From contig JAFZPP010000007.1 of the NCBI GenBank assembly GCA_017550285.1, forward strand, positions 1 through 64,000: a DNA stretch of 64,000 nucleotides, in the 5' to 3' direction. Both the position numbers and the translations under genes were made by a program. The stretch comes from Oscillospiraceae bacterium (GTDB lineage Bacteria > Bacillota > Clostridia > Oscillospirales > Ruminococcaceae). The notes beneath the pieces were generated by a model that was not told where the DNA came from, did not search any database, and saw nothing but the letters and a program-made list of their open reading frames with translations. Position 1 is the stretch's first letter. Every line of letters starts with the position of its first letter. Of the stretch, positions 1-8,022 are shown piece after piece.

Positions 1-840
1 CAGCGCAATGCCGCCGTGCAGTGCAAGAATCTCTGCTGTGCTGTGCTCAAAAACAGAAAGCACCGAATTAGTCGGGCAAATTGCCAGAAAGCGCAGCCAA
101 TTCATATTCGTTTCCGGCTGCATAAATGCTCTTGCAGAGAGTCGTGTAATCAACTGATTCCATGAATACGCTGCAAAAAACGGCAGGCAAAGTACCGTGT
201 ATTTGTTTTGTGTGATCGCAGCACAGGCAAGTGCAGGCAGAGCAGATACAGCCCCGAACAGGAATATCTCCGAACATTTCAAAAACACTGCGGTGGTAAA
301 TGCTCCGGCGCGAATTTTCTCCGCTATCATTTCAGGATAGCCCGCTGCCTGTTCCTCCAGAAAGGAAGAAATTACCGCAGCATCGTAGCTTTGCAGTGAC
401 GGAAACAGGATCACAGCAGCAATGCCGAACAGTGCAAATCCGCAGAGCATTGTCAGACCGCCTGTCAGCATTGCGCCGAAGATATGTGCTGCCGTATACC
501 GCAGTTTTCCCTGCCTTGCGATCAGCAGGCGGCTGAGCTGTGTGCGGCGTTCATCGCAAAGAAGCGGTACATAAGCAAATGCTGCAAGCACCGGCGTAAA
601 CATTGTCACCCAGAGCGGGCTGCCTGCCGTGAACACATGGAATGCACAGTAATGCACATCCTGCTTCACCAGATCAGGGCGCATCAGTGCCACGGGGATC
701 GTCAGCGGGTCCATTGTCTGCGGATCAAATCCGACCGTATTTGCAAAGCACATCGAAAACACACCGAGCACACAGCAGAGAAATCCCACACTGAAAACCG
801 CACGGCGAAGATTCACTGCGATCGCATTCAGCAGCTTCAT
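1..840 (-). CDS. Polytopic membrane protein, ABC-2-permease-like (3' end outside window)
   Basis: The reading frame starts at the ATG at 840 and stays open to the window edge (280 codons seen). Five or more hydrophobic segments are visible: near residues 12-32, in the 80s-90s, around 120-145, around 190-215, and near the end of the visible part. Short charged loops separate them. The start overlaps the stop of the upstream lipoprotein gene by 4 bases (ATGA), so the two are probably translationally coupled. It is the fourth gene of an operon that begins with an ECF sigma factor. The topology resembles a permease subunit of an ABC-2 type exporter, but no motif proves transport and no ATPase gene is visible. 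Function is inferred only at the level of an integral membrane protein. Confidence 0.7.
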   Translation of the reverse strand, partial: MKLLNAIAVNLRRAVFSVGFLCCVLGVFSMCFANTVGFDPQTMDPLTIPVALMRPDLVKQDVHYCAFHVFTAGSPLWVTMFTPVLAAFAYVPLLCDERRTQLSRLLIARQGKLRYTAAHIFGAMLTGGLTMLCGFALFGIAAVILFPSLQSYDAAVISSFLEEQAAGYPEMIAEKIRAGAFTTAVFLKCSEIFLFGAVSALPALACAAITQNKYTVLCLPFFAAYSWNQLITRLSARAFMQPETNMNWLRFLAICPTNSVLSVFEHSTAEILALHGGIAL

Positions 841-2087
841 GATTCGTCCTCACTGAAACAGATATACTCGAAATCTGATGCCGTTTCCGCATCAAGCCAG
901 CAGACATAAATCATTGTGTCATTGGGATTACGGAGCGTGAATTTCCAGATCGGCCGCGAGGTGCAGGGCTGACCGTTTTTCAGATCAACATAACCGTTTT
1001 CATCGGGAATATACTTCTGCTGATAGACGAATTCGATGCTCTGCACTTCAAAATTCACCGCCGCAGAAAGATTCCCGCTGACTGCTTTCACCGCCGTCTT
1101 CATATCTGCGATTTTCCCGATGCTGCGTATATTTTCCATATGCCGGTACCGGAAATACGCCATCATCTCATCGGGCTTGTCGGTTTCAATCATCCACGAC
1201 CAATAGGAGAGCGGGAAGTTATACTGAAGGATTCCGCGATATGAGCTGTAGCTCCAGTAATCATTTTGCAATCCGCAGTATTCCGGCGTTGTGCGGAGAA
1301 GCAGTCCGCAGGCATCCGAAGTAACCTGATAAATCTCAACGGAATGCACTGCCGTTTTGACATTTTGCTCCTTCGGGTAAGGCATCTTGTCGATATAAGC
1401 TGAGAACGCAGCGACCGCATCCTGAACCGTTGTTTCACCGTTCAGCAGCTTCACTTTCTCAGTGCTGCCCGGCGAAACTGTTTTCAGATATGTATACTCA
1501 TCCTGCGGATAAAAGTTGTCCGGTTTCGCTTCATTTCCTGTCAGGCGCTGTGTAACGCCCCTGTTGATCAGTGCATTGCCGTGATCAAGTGCCGAGCCGA
1601 TTGCGTAATATAATTTTTCTTTCGGCTCATTATACCTTAATCCGTCATAATCAAGCGCACCGGATACCAACTCCGCACGGTAATCTGATACAAGCCGAAG
1701 CGGTGTGCTGCCCCATTCAAAGTCATCATCATATGTATAGCTGCCTGTATAATGCAGATTTGACGGGTTCATTTCCACGTCCGGAAAGACATACTGAAAC
1801 AGCGCCTGATAGTTCGCTTCAAATGCTTCAAAATCCGTTTCGTGATGCTCCCGCACAGTAAATTCATACAGCTCTGCCTGCTCCGGAACGGATACCGTTA
1901 AATCATCGCCGCACTGAAAATTCGGGCAGGCATTGAGCATATCTTTCAACTCATTCAGATCGCCGGAATAGACCGTAATCTGCTGGGCATCCTGCCCGCT
2001 TGACAGGTTGCTGCCCGCCGGTTCAGATTCACTTGTGCAGCCTGTCAGCAGCAGGCAGGCACAGAGAAGACATGAAATTCGTTTCAT
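837..2087 (-). CDS. Putative secreted lipoprotein of the ECF-sigma operon
   Basis: A protein of 416 residues whose N-terminus has a basic start, a hydrophobic stretch and a lipobox (LLLTGC, Cys at about residue 17), so it should be lipid-anchored on the outer face of the membrane. The ATG at 2087 is chosen because a GGAGG motif lies 5 bases upstream; a TTG four codons earlier lies inside that motif. The mature part is acidic and rich in aromatic residues, with no domain I recognise. It follows the DUF4367 gene by about 76 bases and overlaps the next membrane-protein gene by 4 bases. Being co-transcribed with a sigma/anti-sigma pair, it may be a sensor or effector of that regulon; this is inference from context. 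Confidence 0.7.
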   Translation of the reverse strand: MKRISCLLCACLLLTGCTSESEPAGSNLSSGQDAQQITVYSGDLNELKDMLNACPNFQCGDDLTVSVPEQAELYEFTVREHHETDFEAFEANYQALFQYVFPDVEMNPSNLHYTGSYTYDDDFEWGSTPLRLVSDYRAELVSGALDYDGLRYNEPKEKLYYAIGSALDHGNALINRGVTQRLTGNEAKPDNFYPQDEYTYLKTVSPGSTEKVKLLNGETTVQDAVAAFSAYIDKMPYPKEQNVKTAVHSVEIYQVTSDACGLLLRTTPEYCGLQNDYWSYSSYRGILQYNFPLSYWSWMIETDKPDEMMAYFRYRHMENIRSIGKIADMKTAVKAVSGNLSAAVNFEVQSIEFVYQQKYIPDENGYVDLKNGQPCTSRPIWKFTLRNPNDTMIYVCWLDAETASDFEYICFSEDES

Positions 2088-2163
2088 ACTATCCTCCAAA
2101 AAACAGTGTACGGAATTTTGCTTCCATACACTGTTACGAATTTGGTATACGATTTTGGACAGC

Positions 2164-2850
2164 TCACGAAAAATTTTTAATCCGAAGCGATCGGCATACG
2201 GTCAGAAGATCATCCTTTTCACGGTCTGATATGATGAAAAATGCATATTCACCGTTATTCCAGACTGCCGTTGTGCCGTTTGCCGTATGCAGAAGCAGAT
2301 ATTCTGTACCGTCTGCATCCGTGAAATGCTCAGGTTCGCCGGTGTACGCCACATCTTGGTAGTCTTTGAGCAGACATTGCCCGAACAGCAGTGACTCCTT
2401 CGGATTATTTCGGTTTGTGTAGTGATAAAATGTAGATTCCATGTACAGTGTGCTGGTTTGCAGCTCCGGCTCAAAATCTGCGGGAAATGCTGTGATTTCA
2501 TAATAACGGTCGATTACCTTCGGTGCATCGGAAGAATCATCCACGGAAATCGTCCTGCTGAATGTATTGATAAAAAACTTATGAAGCGGAATCCGCACTG
2601 CATCAACCTGCGTGACAGTAACCGTACCGAGGACAATTAAGGCACCGATGATGCAGGCTGCACGTCTGGAACCGGTTGCGATCCATTTGAAATAAGGCTT
2701 TCGCTTGCGGTGAATCAGGTTTTCCATGTTTTCAGTGAACTGCTCCGAGGGCGTGAATTCAGGCAGTTCTGCTTCTTCCAGCTTACTGCATTCTGCATCG
2801 AATGAACGGTTCAGTGCCTCAAAATATTCTTTATCAAACTGCATATTCAT
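2164..2850 (-). CDS. DUF4367 membrane protein, probable anti-sigma factor
   Basis: A protein of 228 residues. The N-terminal half is cytoplasmic and acidic, one membrane segment lies at about residues 65-85 (AACIIGALIVLGTVTVTQV), and the outside C-terminal half matches the DUF4367 pattern (ending in a W-x-N-G-E-Y-A-F strand and a basic helix). Its start overlaps the stop of the ECF sigma gene (ATGA), the usual arrangement of an ECF factor with its membrane anti-sigma partner. It lacks an obvious zinc-type anti-sigma HxxxCxxC motif, so the assignment rests on gene order, topology and DUF4367. An in-frame ATG at 2844 has slightly better spacing from the GGAGG and could be the real start. Confidence 0.72.
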   Translation of the reverse strand: MNMQFDKEYFEALNRSFDAECSKLEEAELPEFTPSEQFTENMENLIHRKRKPYFKWIATGSRRAACIIGALIVLGTVTVTQVDAVRIPLHKFFINTFSRTISVDDSSDAPKVIDRYYEITAFPADFEPELQTSTLYMESTFYHYTNRNNPKESLLFGQCLLKDYQDVAYTGEPEHFTDADGTEYLLLHTANGTTAVWNNGEYAFFIISDREKDDLLTVCRSLRIKNFS

Positions 2851-3335
2851 CCCTCCTCCATCATCTTTTTCAGTCTTGCAGCCGCACGCTGCAATCGCTT
2901 ATAGACCGCATCCTGCTTTAAATTCAGCAGTTTTGCAATTTCCTTGACGGACAGCCCGTAGATGTGATGCAGATACAGGATATCCCGCATCTCCTGCGGC
3001 AGTGCCTGCATTGCTTCGTCCAGCGAATCTGTGCGGAAGTCCTCCGAAACGGTTTCCTCCAGAAGCGGGGCAGATGCTTCACGCTTTTTCTTCCTATACA
3101 TATCAATCGCAATGTTTCTAACAATTATTACGAATTGGTTTGCCGTTTTTGGACAGATATTTTTTTCTACGCTTGAAAAATGCGTTGCGATACGCAGAAA
3201 GGCAGTCTGAACAGCATCCTCCGCATCTTCGCTGTTTTGCAGAATCTGATAAGCAGTGTACAGCATCAGCTTCACATACTGGTGATACAGTCGCTCAAAT
3301 GCTTCTTCATCCTCGTAGCTTTTCAGCAAAGGCAC
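2847..3335 (-). CDS. ECF-type RNA polymerase sigma factor
   Basis: A protein of 162 residues with the two domains of group 4 sigma factors. Region 2 runs from about residue 12 to 75 (AFERLYHQY, then SEDAEDAVQTAFLRI as region 2.2/2.3). Region 4 runs from about residue 105 to 160, with the helix-turn-helix GLSVKEIAKLLNLKQDAVYKRLQRA. The start is GTG at 3335, with a GAGGAGGG ribosome site 7 bases upstream. It is the first gene of a minus-strand operon (sigma, DUF4367 protein, lipoprotein, membrane protein) and probably directs transcription of its own operon. The target signal is not known. The family assignment is secure. Confidence 0.9.
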   Translation of the reverse strand: MPLLKSYEDEEAFERLYHQYVKLMLYTAYQILQNSEDAEDAVQTAFLRIATHFSSVEKNICPKTANQFVIIVRNIAIDMYRKKKREASAPLLEETVSEDFRTDSLDEAMQALPQEMRDILYLHHIYGLSVKEIAKLLNLKQDAVYKRLQRAAARLKKMMEEG

Positions 3336-3371
3336 TATCTGTCCCTCCTCTCGGTAAGCGTTATAGTATAT

Positions 3372-3400
3372 AGATTATCACATAATGTTATGGTTGTCAA
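3372..3400 (-). promoter_or_regulatory. Predicted promoter of the ECF sigma operon
   Basis: On the minus strand a perfect TTGACA (3400-3395) is followed after 17 bases by TAATCT (3377-3372), about 37 bases before the GTG start of the sigma gene. This looks like a vegetative sigma-A promoter. An extra autoregulated ECF promoter may exist but cannot be recognised without its consensus. Confidence 0.5.
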
Positions 3401-3445
3401 GTCATCGTCAGTCAAAAAGCACCTCATCGAGTATGGGGATTGTAA

Positions 3446-3586
3446 CGCTTATATAGTGCTGCAATGATAAACCGATCAGACTTTGTGGTATGCTGTATAC
3501 AGCATAAAAGCGGAGGAGCTTATGCCACAATACGCTATGCGGAGAAACAGGGCAAGAAGATAGTAAACCTTGCAGACGAAAACTGA
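3446..3586 (+). pseudogene. C-terminal fragment of a SLOG-family (DUF1273/YpsA-like) protein
   Basis: A short open stretch that translates to a recognisable C-terminus: NRSDFVVCCIQHKSGGAYAT followed by IRYAEKQGKKIVNLADEN and a stop. The 'D-x-V-V-C-x-I-x-H ... GGAY-x-T ... YAEK-x-G-K-x-I-x-N-L' pattern is typical of the last 40 residues of the SLOG proteins carried by clostridial conjugative elements. The N-terminal part is missing; an in-frame stop lies just upstream at 3443-3445. I read it as the left-most surviving remnant of the decayed mobile element at 3.4-19.6 kb. Confidence 0.5.
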
Positions 3587-3612
3587 ATAAGCATCTGAAA
3601 AGAAAAAACAGA

Positions 3613-3657
3613 GCTATGCCTTCCATACACGGTCACGGAGGACATAGCCCTTTCTTT
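3613..3657 (+). terminator. Hairpin with T-rich tail
   Basis: A 12-bp imperfect stem (GCTATGCCTTCC at 3613-3624 with GGAGGACATAGC at 3637-3648, two G-U type pairs) is followed by a C-T-rich run. It lies between the SLOG fragment (plus) and the small gene at 3672-3902 (minus), so it could end both transcripts. Confidence 0.45.
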
Positions 3658-3671
3658 ATGCTGTGATTATA

Positions 3672-3902
3672 TCAATCCTGAATATCCTGCATCATACTTG
3701 CACCGTCCTTGAAGCCGACCTTGTACGCAGCTCTCATTTCCTCAGCGACAGTTTCGCACACGCAGTCGAGGAGCTTGTGGAAAGTGGTGAGCTGGGCTTC
3801 GGTCAGCGACTCCTCGAACGGGATACAAAGAGCGTTAAACTCGTCCGAGAGCTCAGCGGAGTGGATTTCCCCCTGGCGGTAGTTATAAAGTACATCAATC
3901 AT
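3672..3902 (-). CDS. Small mobile-element protein of unknown function
   Basis: A 76-residue acidic protein starting MIDVLYNYRQGEIHSAEL. The ATG at 3902 is preceded by GAAAGGA about 8 bases upstream, better than the ATG fifteen codons earlier. It is predicted to be mostly helical, with no membrane segment and no catalytic motif. Proteins of this kind (short, beginning M-I-D-x-L-Y, with a GF-x-D-G-A-x-x-M-x-D tail) are, as far as I recall, common cargo of Tn1549-like clostridial elements, which fits its place between SLOG and helicase remnants. I do not know its function. Confidence 0.5.
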   Translation of the reverse strand: MIDVLYNYRQGEIHSAELSDEFNALCIPFEESLTEAQLTTFHKLLDCVCETVAEEMRAAYKVGFKDGASMMQDIQD

Positions 3903-3962
3903 CGTAGTATATCCTTTCAAATACAGTATTATCGGAAAAGACTGCATTGAAATCTTCGATAA

Positions 3963-4733
3963 TTGGTGCTTACAAAATTGCAGAATGTAGCCGGAATTTC
4001 AAACTCCGCTTCACAGAAAGCACTCGATTTATTCCTGAAATGCCGTTATCTTGATGAAAAGACAGGCGGCAAGGGCGTGGTTTTCGCAACCGGCACACCT
4101 CTGAGCAATTCTATTACAGAGTTGCACACCATGATGCGTTACCTTGAATATGACTTCCTGAGCGATCACGGCTTACAGCACTTCGACAACTGGGTTGCGG
4201 TGTTTGGTGAGCAAAAGACCGATTGGGAGTTAAAGCCTGCCGGCAACGGCTTCAAGGAGCGCACCCGTATCGCCAACTACACCGGCTTGCCTGAGCTGAT
4301 GAGTATGTTCAAGCAGGTCGCTGATATTCGTACCGCTGATACGCTGAAACTTGATGTTCCTGACTGCGATTATCAGGTTGTTCAGGTTGAAGCTACTCCT
4401 TTCCAGCAGGAACTTGTTCAGGAGTTGGCTGACCGTGCCGATGCTATCAATGCCGGCAATGTCGATCCTACGATCGACAATATGCTCAAGATAACGAGCG
4501 ATGGACGAAAGCTCGGTCTTGATCCCCGTCTGATTGATCCGTCCTTTGAGGACAATCCTGATACCAAACTCAACCGATGTGTTGAGAATGTTGCCCGTAT
4601 CCACGCTGAAACGGCTGAGGACAGGCTCACGCAGATTGTTTTCTGCGACTTGGGCGTTCCGCACAAGGCAGCCGGAGAAGCAGAGATTGAGGGCGAAGAT
4701 GCCGATGATGCTAAGGATAAGAAGTCTATCGCT
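3963..4733 (+). pseudogene. Internal fragment of a large SNF2-type helicase from a conjugative element (left half)
   Basis: The frame encodes a middle section of the very large SNF2-like helicase/methylase carried by Tn1549-type elements: NVAGISNSASQKA, KCRYLDEKTGGKGVVFATG, GTPLSNSITELHTMMRYLEY (helicase-type motif 'ATGTPxSN'), then an acidic linker ending DDAKDKKSIA. Both ends are missing. The 5' end begins abruptly next to the small minus-strand gene. The 3' end stops at about 4733, where sequence that matches the antisense of rfbC begins. The next residues expected in this protein (ESLEEECDFCVYDDIRDKL) occur 12.8 kb away at 17575-17656 on the same strand. See findings. Confidence 0.75.
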
Positions 4734-5246
4734 GCTGTGCCGCTGTATACGCCGGTGACGCCGCTCCACACAATGCCGATCTCCGGATCGTTCCATGCCA
4801 TGCCGCCTTCGTCGTTCGGATGATAGAAATCATCGCATTTATAGCAGAATTCCGCCGTATCACTCAGAACGAGGAAACCGTGCGCAAAGCCATTCGGAAT
4901 CAGCAATTGCTTTTTGTTTTCCGCAGAAAGCTCCGTCCCGTACCATTTTCCGAAGGTCTTGCTCTCTGCACGGAGATCGACCGCAACATCAAACACACTG
5001 CCGCTGATTGTTCTGACCAGCTTCGTCTGCGGAAACTGCTTCTGAAAATGCAGCCCTCTGAGCACACCTTTCGCAGAACCGGACTGATTGTCCTGCACAA
5101 ACCGGATGCAGATGCCTGCTTCTTCCATGTCCTGCTGCGAGTAGGTCTCCATGAAATAACCCCGTTTGTCACCGTGAACAGCCAGTGTAATGATGCAAAG
5201 CCCCTCAATGCCGCCGACGTTCTTTTCAACTGTGATCTGTCCCATT
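4734..5246 (-). pseudogene. rfbC: dTDP-4-dehydrorhamnose 3,5-epimerase, 3' end truncated at the island junction
   Basis: RfbC converts dTDP-4-keto-6-deoxyglucose to dTDP-4-keto-L-rhamnose. The ATG at 5246 has an AGGAG site and overlaps the end of rfbD by 21 bases. The first ~170 residues are normal: RGYFMETY, FVQDNQSGSAKGVLRGLHFQ (catalytic His region), GFAHGFLVLSD, YHPNDEGGMAWNDPEIGI. After SGVTGVYSGTA the family's last 25-30 residues are missing and the frame reads into antisense helicase sequence, giving a chimeric frame to 4418 (about 276 codons). The jelly-roll active site residues remain, so the product might still fold, but loss of the C-terminus makes activity doubtful. Confidence 0.75.
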
Positions 5247-6134
5247 TTCCTGTATCTCCTGTAAATAGCGTGAAAGTGCATCCTGCCATGCAGGAAGCGG
5301 CGTGAAGCCGTTTTCGGCAAGCTTGGATTTGTCCAGTCTGCTGTTGAGCGGTCTGACCGCCTTGGAAAGACCGTATTCCGCTGTGGTGACCGGAATGACC
5401 TTCGCGTTGATTCCAGCCTGCCTGTATATCTCAACGGTAAAATCATACCACGAAATAAAACCGCCCTCATTGGTCGCATGATAGCAGCCGTATTTCTCCG
5501 TTTCAGCCATATCGGCCAGCAGTCTTGCCAGATCCGGCGTATAGGTCGGTGTCCCGATCTGGTCACAGACAACGCGCACCGTATCATGTGTTCTGCCGAC
5601 ATTCAGCATGGTCCTGACGAAGTTCTTTCCGTTCACGCCGAACGCCCACGCAATCCGCACGATAAAGTATTGATCGAGGGTATTGACAACGGCAAGCTCG
5701 CCGTCCAGTTTGGACTGCCCGTAGACATTCTGCGGCGCATACTCCTTGCAGTCCGGCTGCCACGGCGCCGTGCCCTGCCCGTTGAATACATAATCCGTGG
5801 AAATATAGATCATCTTGCAGCCGAGCTTTTTGCAGACATTTGCGATATTCTGCGTACCGCCGACGTTGATTGCCCGAACCTTCGGCTGATTTTCCGCGTC
5901 CTCGGCAGCATCAACAGCCGTCCATGCCGCACAGTGAATCACGATGTCCGGATTCGCCGCAGAGATAACCCTGTCCACTGCCGCAGCATCGGTGATGTCA
6001 AGCGAAACATACGGATATTCCGTTTCCGCTGACGGCACGATATCGCTGCCGATGCACGCATAGCCGCGCCCGGCAAGCACATGCATGACATCATGACCGA
6101 GCTGCCCGGCAATCCCTGTTACAAATGCTTTCAT
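5226..6134 (-). CDS. rfbD: dTDP-4-dehydrorhamnose reductase
   Basis: A protein of 302 residues that makes dTDP-L-rhamnose from the 4-keto sugar using NAD(P)H. The extended SDR fold is visible: GIAGQLGHD (nucleotide-binding loop, residues 7-15), HCAAWTAVDAAE, the STDYVFNG active-site strand, and the YGQSK catalytic Tyr/Lys pair. Length is normal. Its start overlaps the stop of rfbB by 4 bases and its end overlaps the start of rfbC by 21 bases, so rfbB-rfbD-rfbC are one translationally coupled unit. No rfbA (the first enzyme of the pathway) is in the window. Confidence 0.93.
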   Translation of the reverse strand: MKAFVTGIAGQLGHDVMHVLAGRGYACIGSDIVPSAETEYPYVSLDITDAAAVDRVISAANPDIVIHCAAWTAVDAAEDAENQPKVRAINVGGTQNIANVCKKLGCKMIYISTDYVFNGQGTAPWQPDCKEYAPQNVYGQSKLDGELAVVNTLDQYFIVRIAWAFGVNGKNFVRTMLNVGRTHDTVRVVCDQIGTPTYTPDLARLLADMAETEKYGCYHATNEGGFISWYDFTVEIYRQAGINAKVIPVTTAEYGLSKAVRPLNSRLDKSKLAENGFTPLPAWQDALSRYLQEIQENGTDHS

Positions 6135-7165
6135 ACCTGCACCTCAGCACGGTTTCCGTACATTTTCTCATAGTAATTCCGGTATTCGCCGGAGATGATC
6201 GTCTCCCACCATGCACGGTTTTCAAGATACCACCTGATTGTCTTTTTGATGCCGTCTGCAAATCCGGTTTCCGGCAGCCACCCAAGTTCATTGTGAATCT
6301 TGGCAGGGTCAATCACATAGCGCATATCGTGACCCTTTCTGTCCTCCACATGAACAATGAGACTCTCCGGCTTGCCGAGTTCTTTGCAGATCAGCTTTAC
6401 AATGTCGATGTTCCGCATTTCATTATGTCCGCCGATATTATACACCTCACCGACTCTGCCCTTATGAAGAATCAGATCAATCGCACGGCAGTGATCCGCA
6501 ACATAAAGCCAGTCACGGACGTTCAGCCCCTCACCGTATACGGGAAGCGGCTTGTCTGCAAGTGCGTTGGCAATCATCAGCGGGATCAGCTTTTCCGGGA
6601 AATGATACGGACCGTAATTATTCGAGCAACGGCTGATTGTCACCGGCAGACCGTATGTCCTGTGATACGCCATGACAAGCAGATCCGCGCTTGCTTTTGA
6701 GGCACTGTACGGGCTGCTCGTATGAATCGGCGTTTCCTCTGTGAAAAAGAGGTCGGGTCTGTCCAGCGGCAGGTCACCGTAGACCTCGTCGGTAGACACC
6801 TGATGATAGCGCTGAATGCCGTATCTGCGGCAGGCGTCCATTAACACCTGTGTCCCGAGAATATTCGTCTGCAAAAAAATCTCCGGGTTCTCAATTGAAC
6901 GGTCAACATGCGATTCCGCAGCAAAATTGACGACAATATCCGGCTTTTCTTCCTCGAACAGCCTGTAAATCGCAGCGCGGTCACAAATATCAATCTTCAC
7001 AAACCGGAAGCCGGGATTCTGCATCACAGATTCCAGCGTGGAAAGATTGCCCGCATAGGTCAGCTTGTCCAGACACACGATCCGGTCATCCGGATATGCC
7101 GCAAGCATATGAAAAATAAAGTTGCTGCCTATAAATCCGGCACCGCCGGTTACAAAAACAGTCAT
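6131..7165 (-). CDS. rfbB: dTDP-glucose 4,6-dehydratase
   Basis: A protein of 344 residues catalysing the second step of dTDP-L-rhamnose synthesis. Motifs: GGAGFIGSNF (NAD loop), FAAESHVDRSI, STDEVYG, YSASKASADLL (catalytic YxxxK), and NNYGPYHFPEKLIPL. The ATG at 7165 lies 8 bases after AGGAG; a TTG two codons earlier is less likely. It is followed directly by rfbD with a 4-base overlap. Upstream lie three glycosyltransferase genes in the same direction, so rhamnose made here probably feeds the adjacent polysaccharide locus. Confidence 0.95.
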   Translation of the reverse strand: MTVFVTGGAGFIGSNFIFHMLAAYPDDRIVCLDKLTYAGNLSTLESVMQNPGFRFVKIDICDRAAIYRLFEEEKPDIVVNFAAESHVDRSIENPEIFLQTNILGTQVLMDACRRYGIQRYHQVSTDEVYGDLPLDRPDLFFTEETPIHTSSPYSASKASADLLVMAYHRTYGLPVTISRCSNNYGPYHFPEKLIPLMIANALADKPLPVYGEGLNVRDWLYVADHCRAIDLILHKGRVGEVYNIGGHNEMRNIDIVKLICKELGKPESLIVHVEDRKGHDMRYVIDPAKIHNELGWLPETGFADGIKKTIRWYLENRAWWETIISGEYRNYYEKMYGNRAEVQV

Positions 7166-7228
7166 GTCCAATGCTCCTCATTTGTATAGTCAGATTTCAG
7201 CGGGACGGTATTTCCGCTCACAACGCGG

Positions 7229-7981
7229 TCAGGTAATCCGCCTTTTGAAATGGTAGAACAGATACAGCTTCAGATATATAATTCGTAATCTGAACAGCAA
7301 TTCGTTTTTGGGGAAAAAGCACATCGTACAGATAATCGGTTTTCTGTAAATTTTTCTGAGCGCATTCAGTGCATCAAAATAATTCTGATTGACAGAAGCT
7401 CCGTCTGAGAGATGCCACAACGTAAAGGGAAGAATCACAACTGTATTGTCACCCTGTTCTTTCGCCCACAGCGAATATTCCACAGCATACAAATGCCACG
7501 TATCAAAAAAATGATTGAACGGTCTTTTTTCAAATACTTCTCGCGGAATCACAAAAAAGCATTCATCAACGGCTTCCGCAGCAGTCACACTGTTGATATC
7601 CACCGGGAGAAAGCCTCTTTTCTCCGGACCGTCAACAATATTAGAATAGATCTTGCTTCGCAGCTGCGGTAAAACCGGGGCTCTGAGTACACCCGCCGCA
7701 CCGGCAATCAGAAAATTGTTCTTTTTGCAAAAATCATGCATTTTCGTTAGATATTCCGTATCCTCAATCACAATGTCATGGTGCAGAAACACAAGATATT
7801 CACCAGATGCCTGAGAAGCTCCGTAATTCAGTGCATCCGCCGCTGCCGAAAAATGTTTTTTTTGCGTATCAACACAAATCAGTTCATAATCCCTGAAAGA
7901 CTGCTTTTCAAGGGATGCTGAAACATTGGTTTCAAACATTTCCATATTGTTTGTCGGACAAATAAAACTAAATTCTACCAT
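7229..7981 (-). CDS. Family 2-like glycosyltransferase
   Basis: A protein of 250 residues beginning with a GT-A type strand (VEFSFICPTN), a nucleotide-binding region (YELICVDTQKK) and, in place of the usual DxD, YLVFLHHDIVIED. A mid-protein section ends PFTLWHLSDGAS. A basic C-terminal hydrophobic tail (RLRIIYLKLYLFYHFKRRIT) may rest on the membrane. The ATG at 7981 follows a GGTGGTGG stretch; GTG codons at 7987 and 7990 are alternatives. It sits between a GT2 gene and rfbB in the polysaccharide locus. Donor and acceptor sugars cannot be told from sequence. Confidence 0.75.
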   Translation of the reverse strand: MVEFSFICPTNNMEMFETNVSASLEKQSFRDYELICVDTQKKHFSAAADALNYGASQASGEYLVFLHHDIVIEDTEYLTKMHDFCKKNNFLIAGAAGVLRAPVLPQLRSKIYSNIVDGPEKRGFLPVDINSVTAAEAVDECFFVIPREVFEKRPFNHFFDTWHLYAVEYSLWAKEQGDNTVVILPFTLWHLSDGASVNQNYFDALNALRKIYRKPIICTMCFFPKNELLFRLRIIYLKLYLFYHFKRRIT

Positions 7982-8022
7982 AGCCACCACCGAATTATAA
8001 ATTATTCGTGCTGCGCATGACG

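Noticed and set aside
3408..3626. Minus-strand 72-codon frame in the gap left of the small element gene
   Set aside because: It overlaps the SLOG fragment and the terminator; the residues have no family pattern and there is no ribosome site.
3963..4823. Helicase frame considered as an intact gene
   Set aside because: It lacks both ends of the family, and its last ~30 codons are antisense rfbC; it is a fragment.
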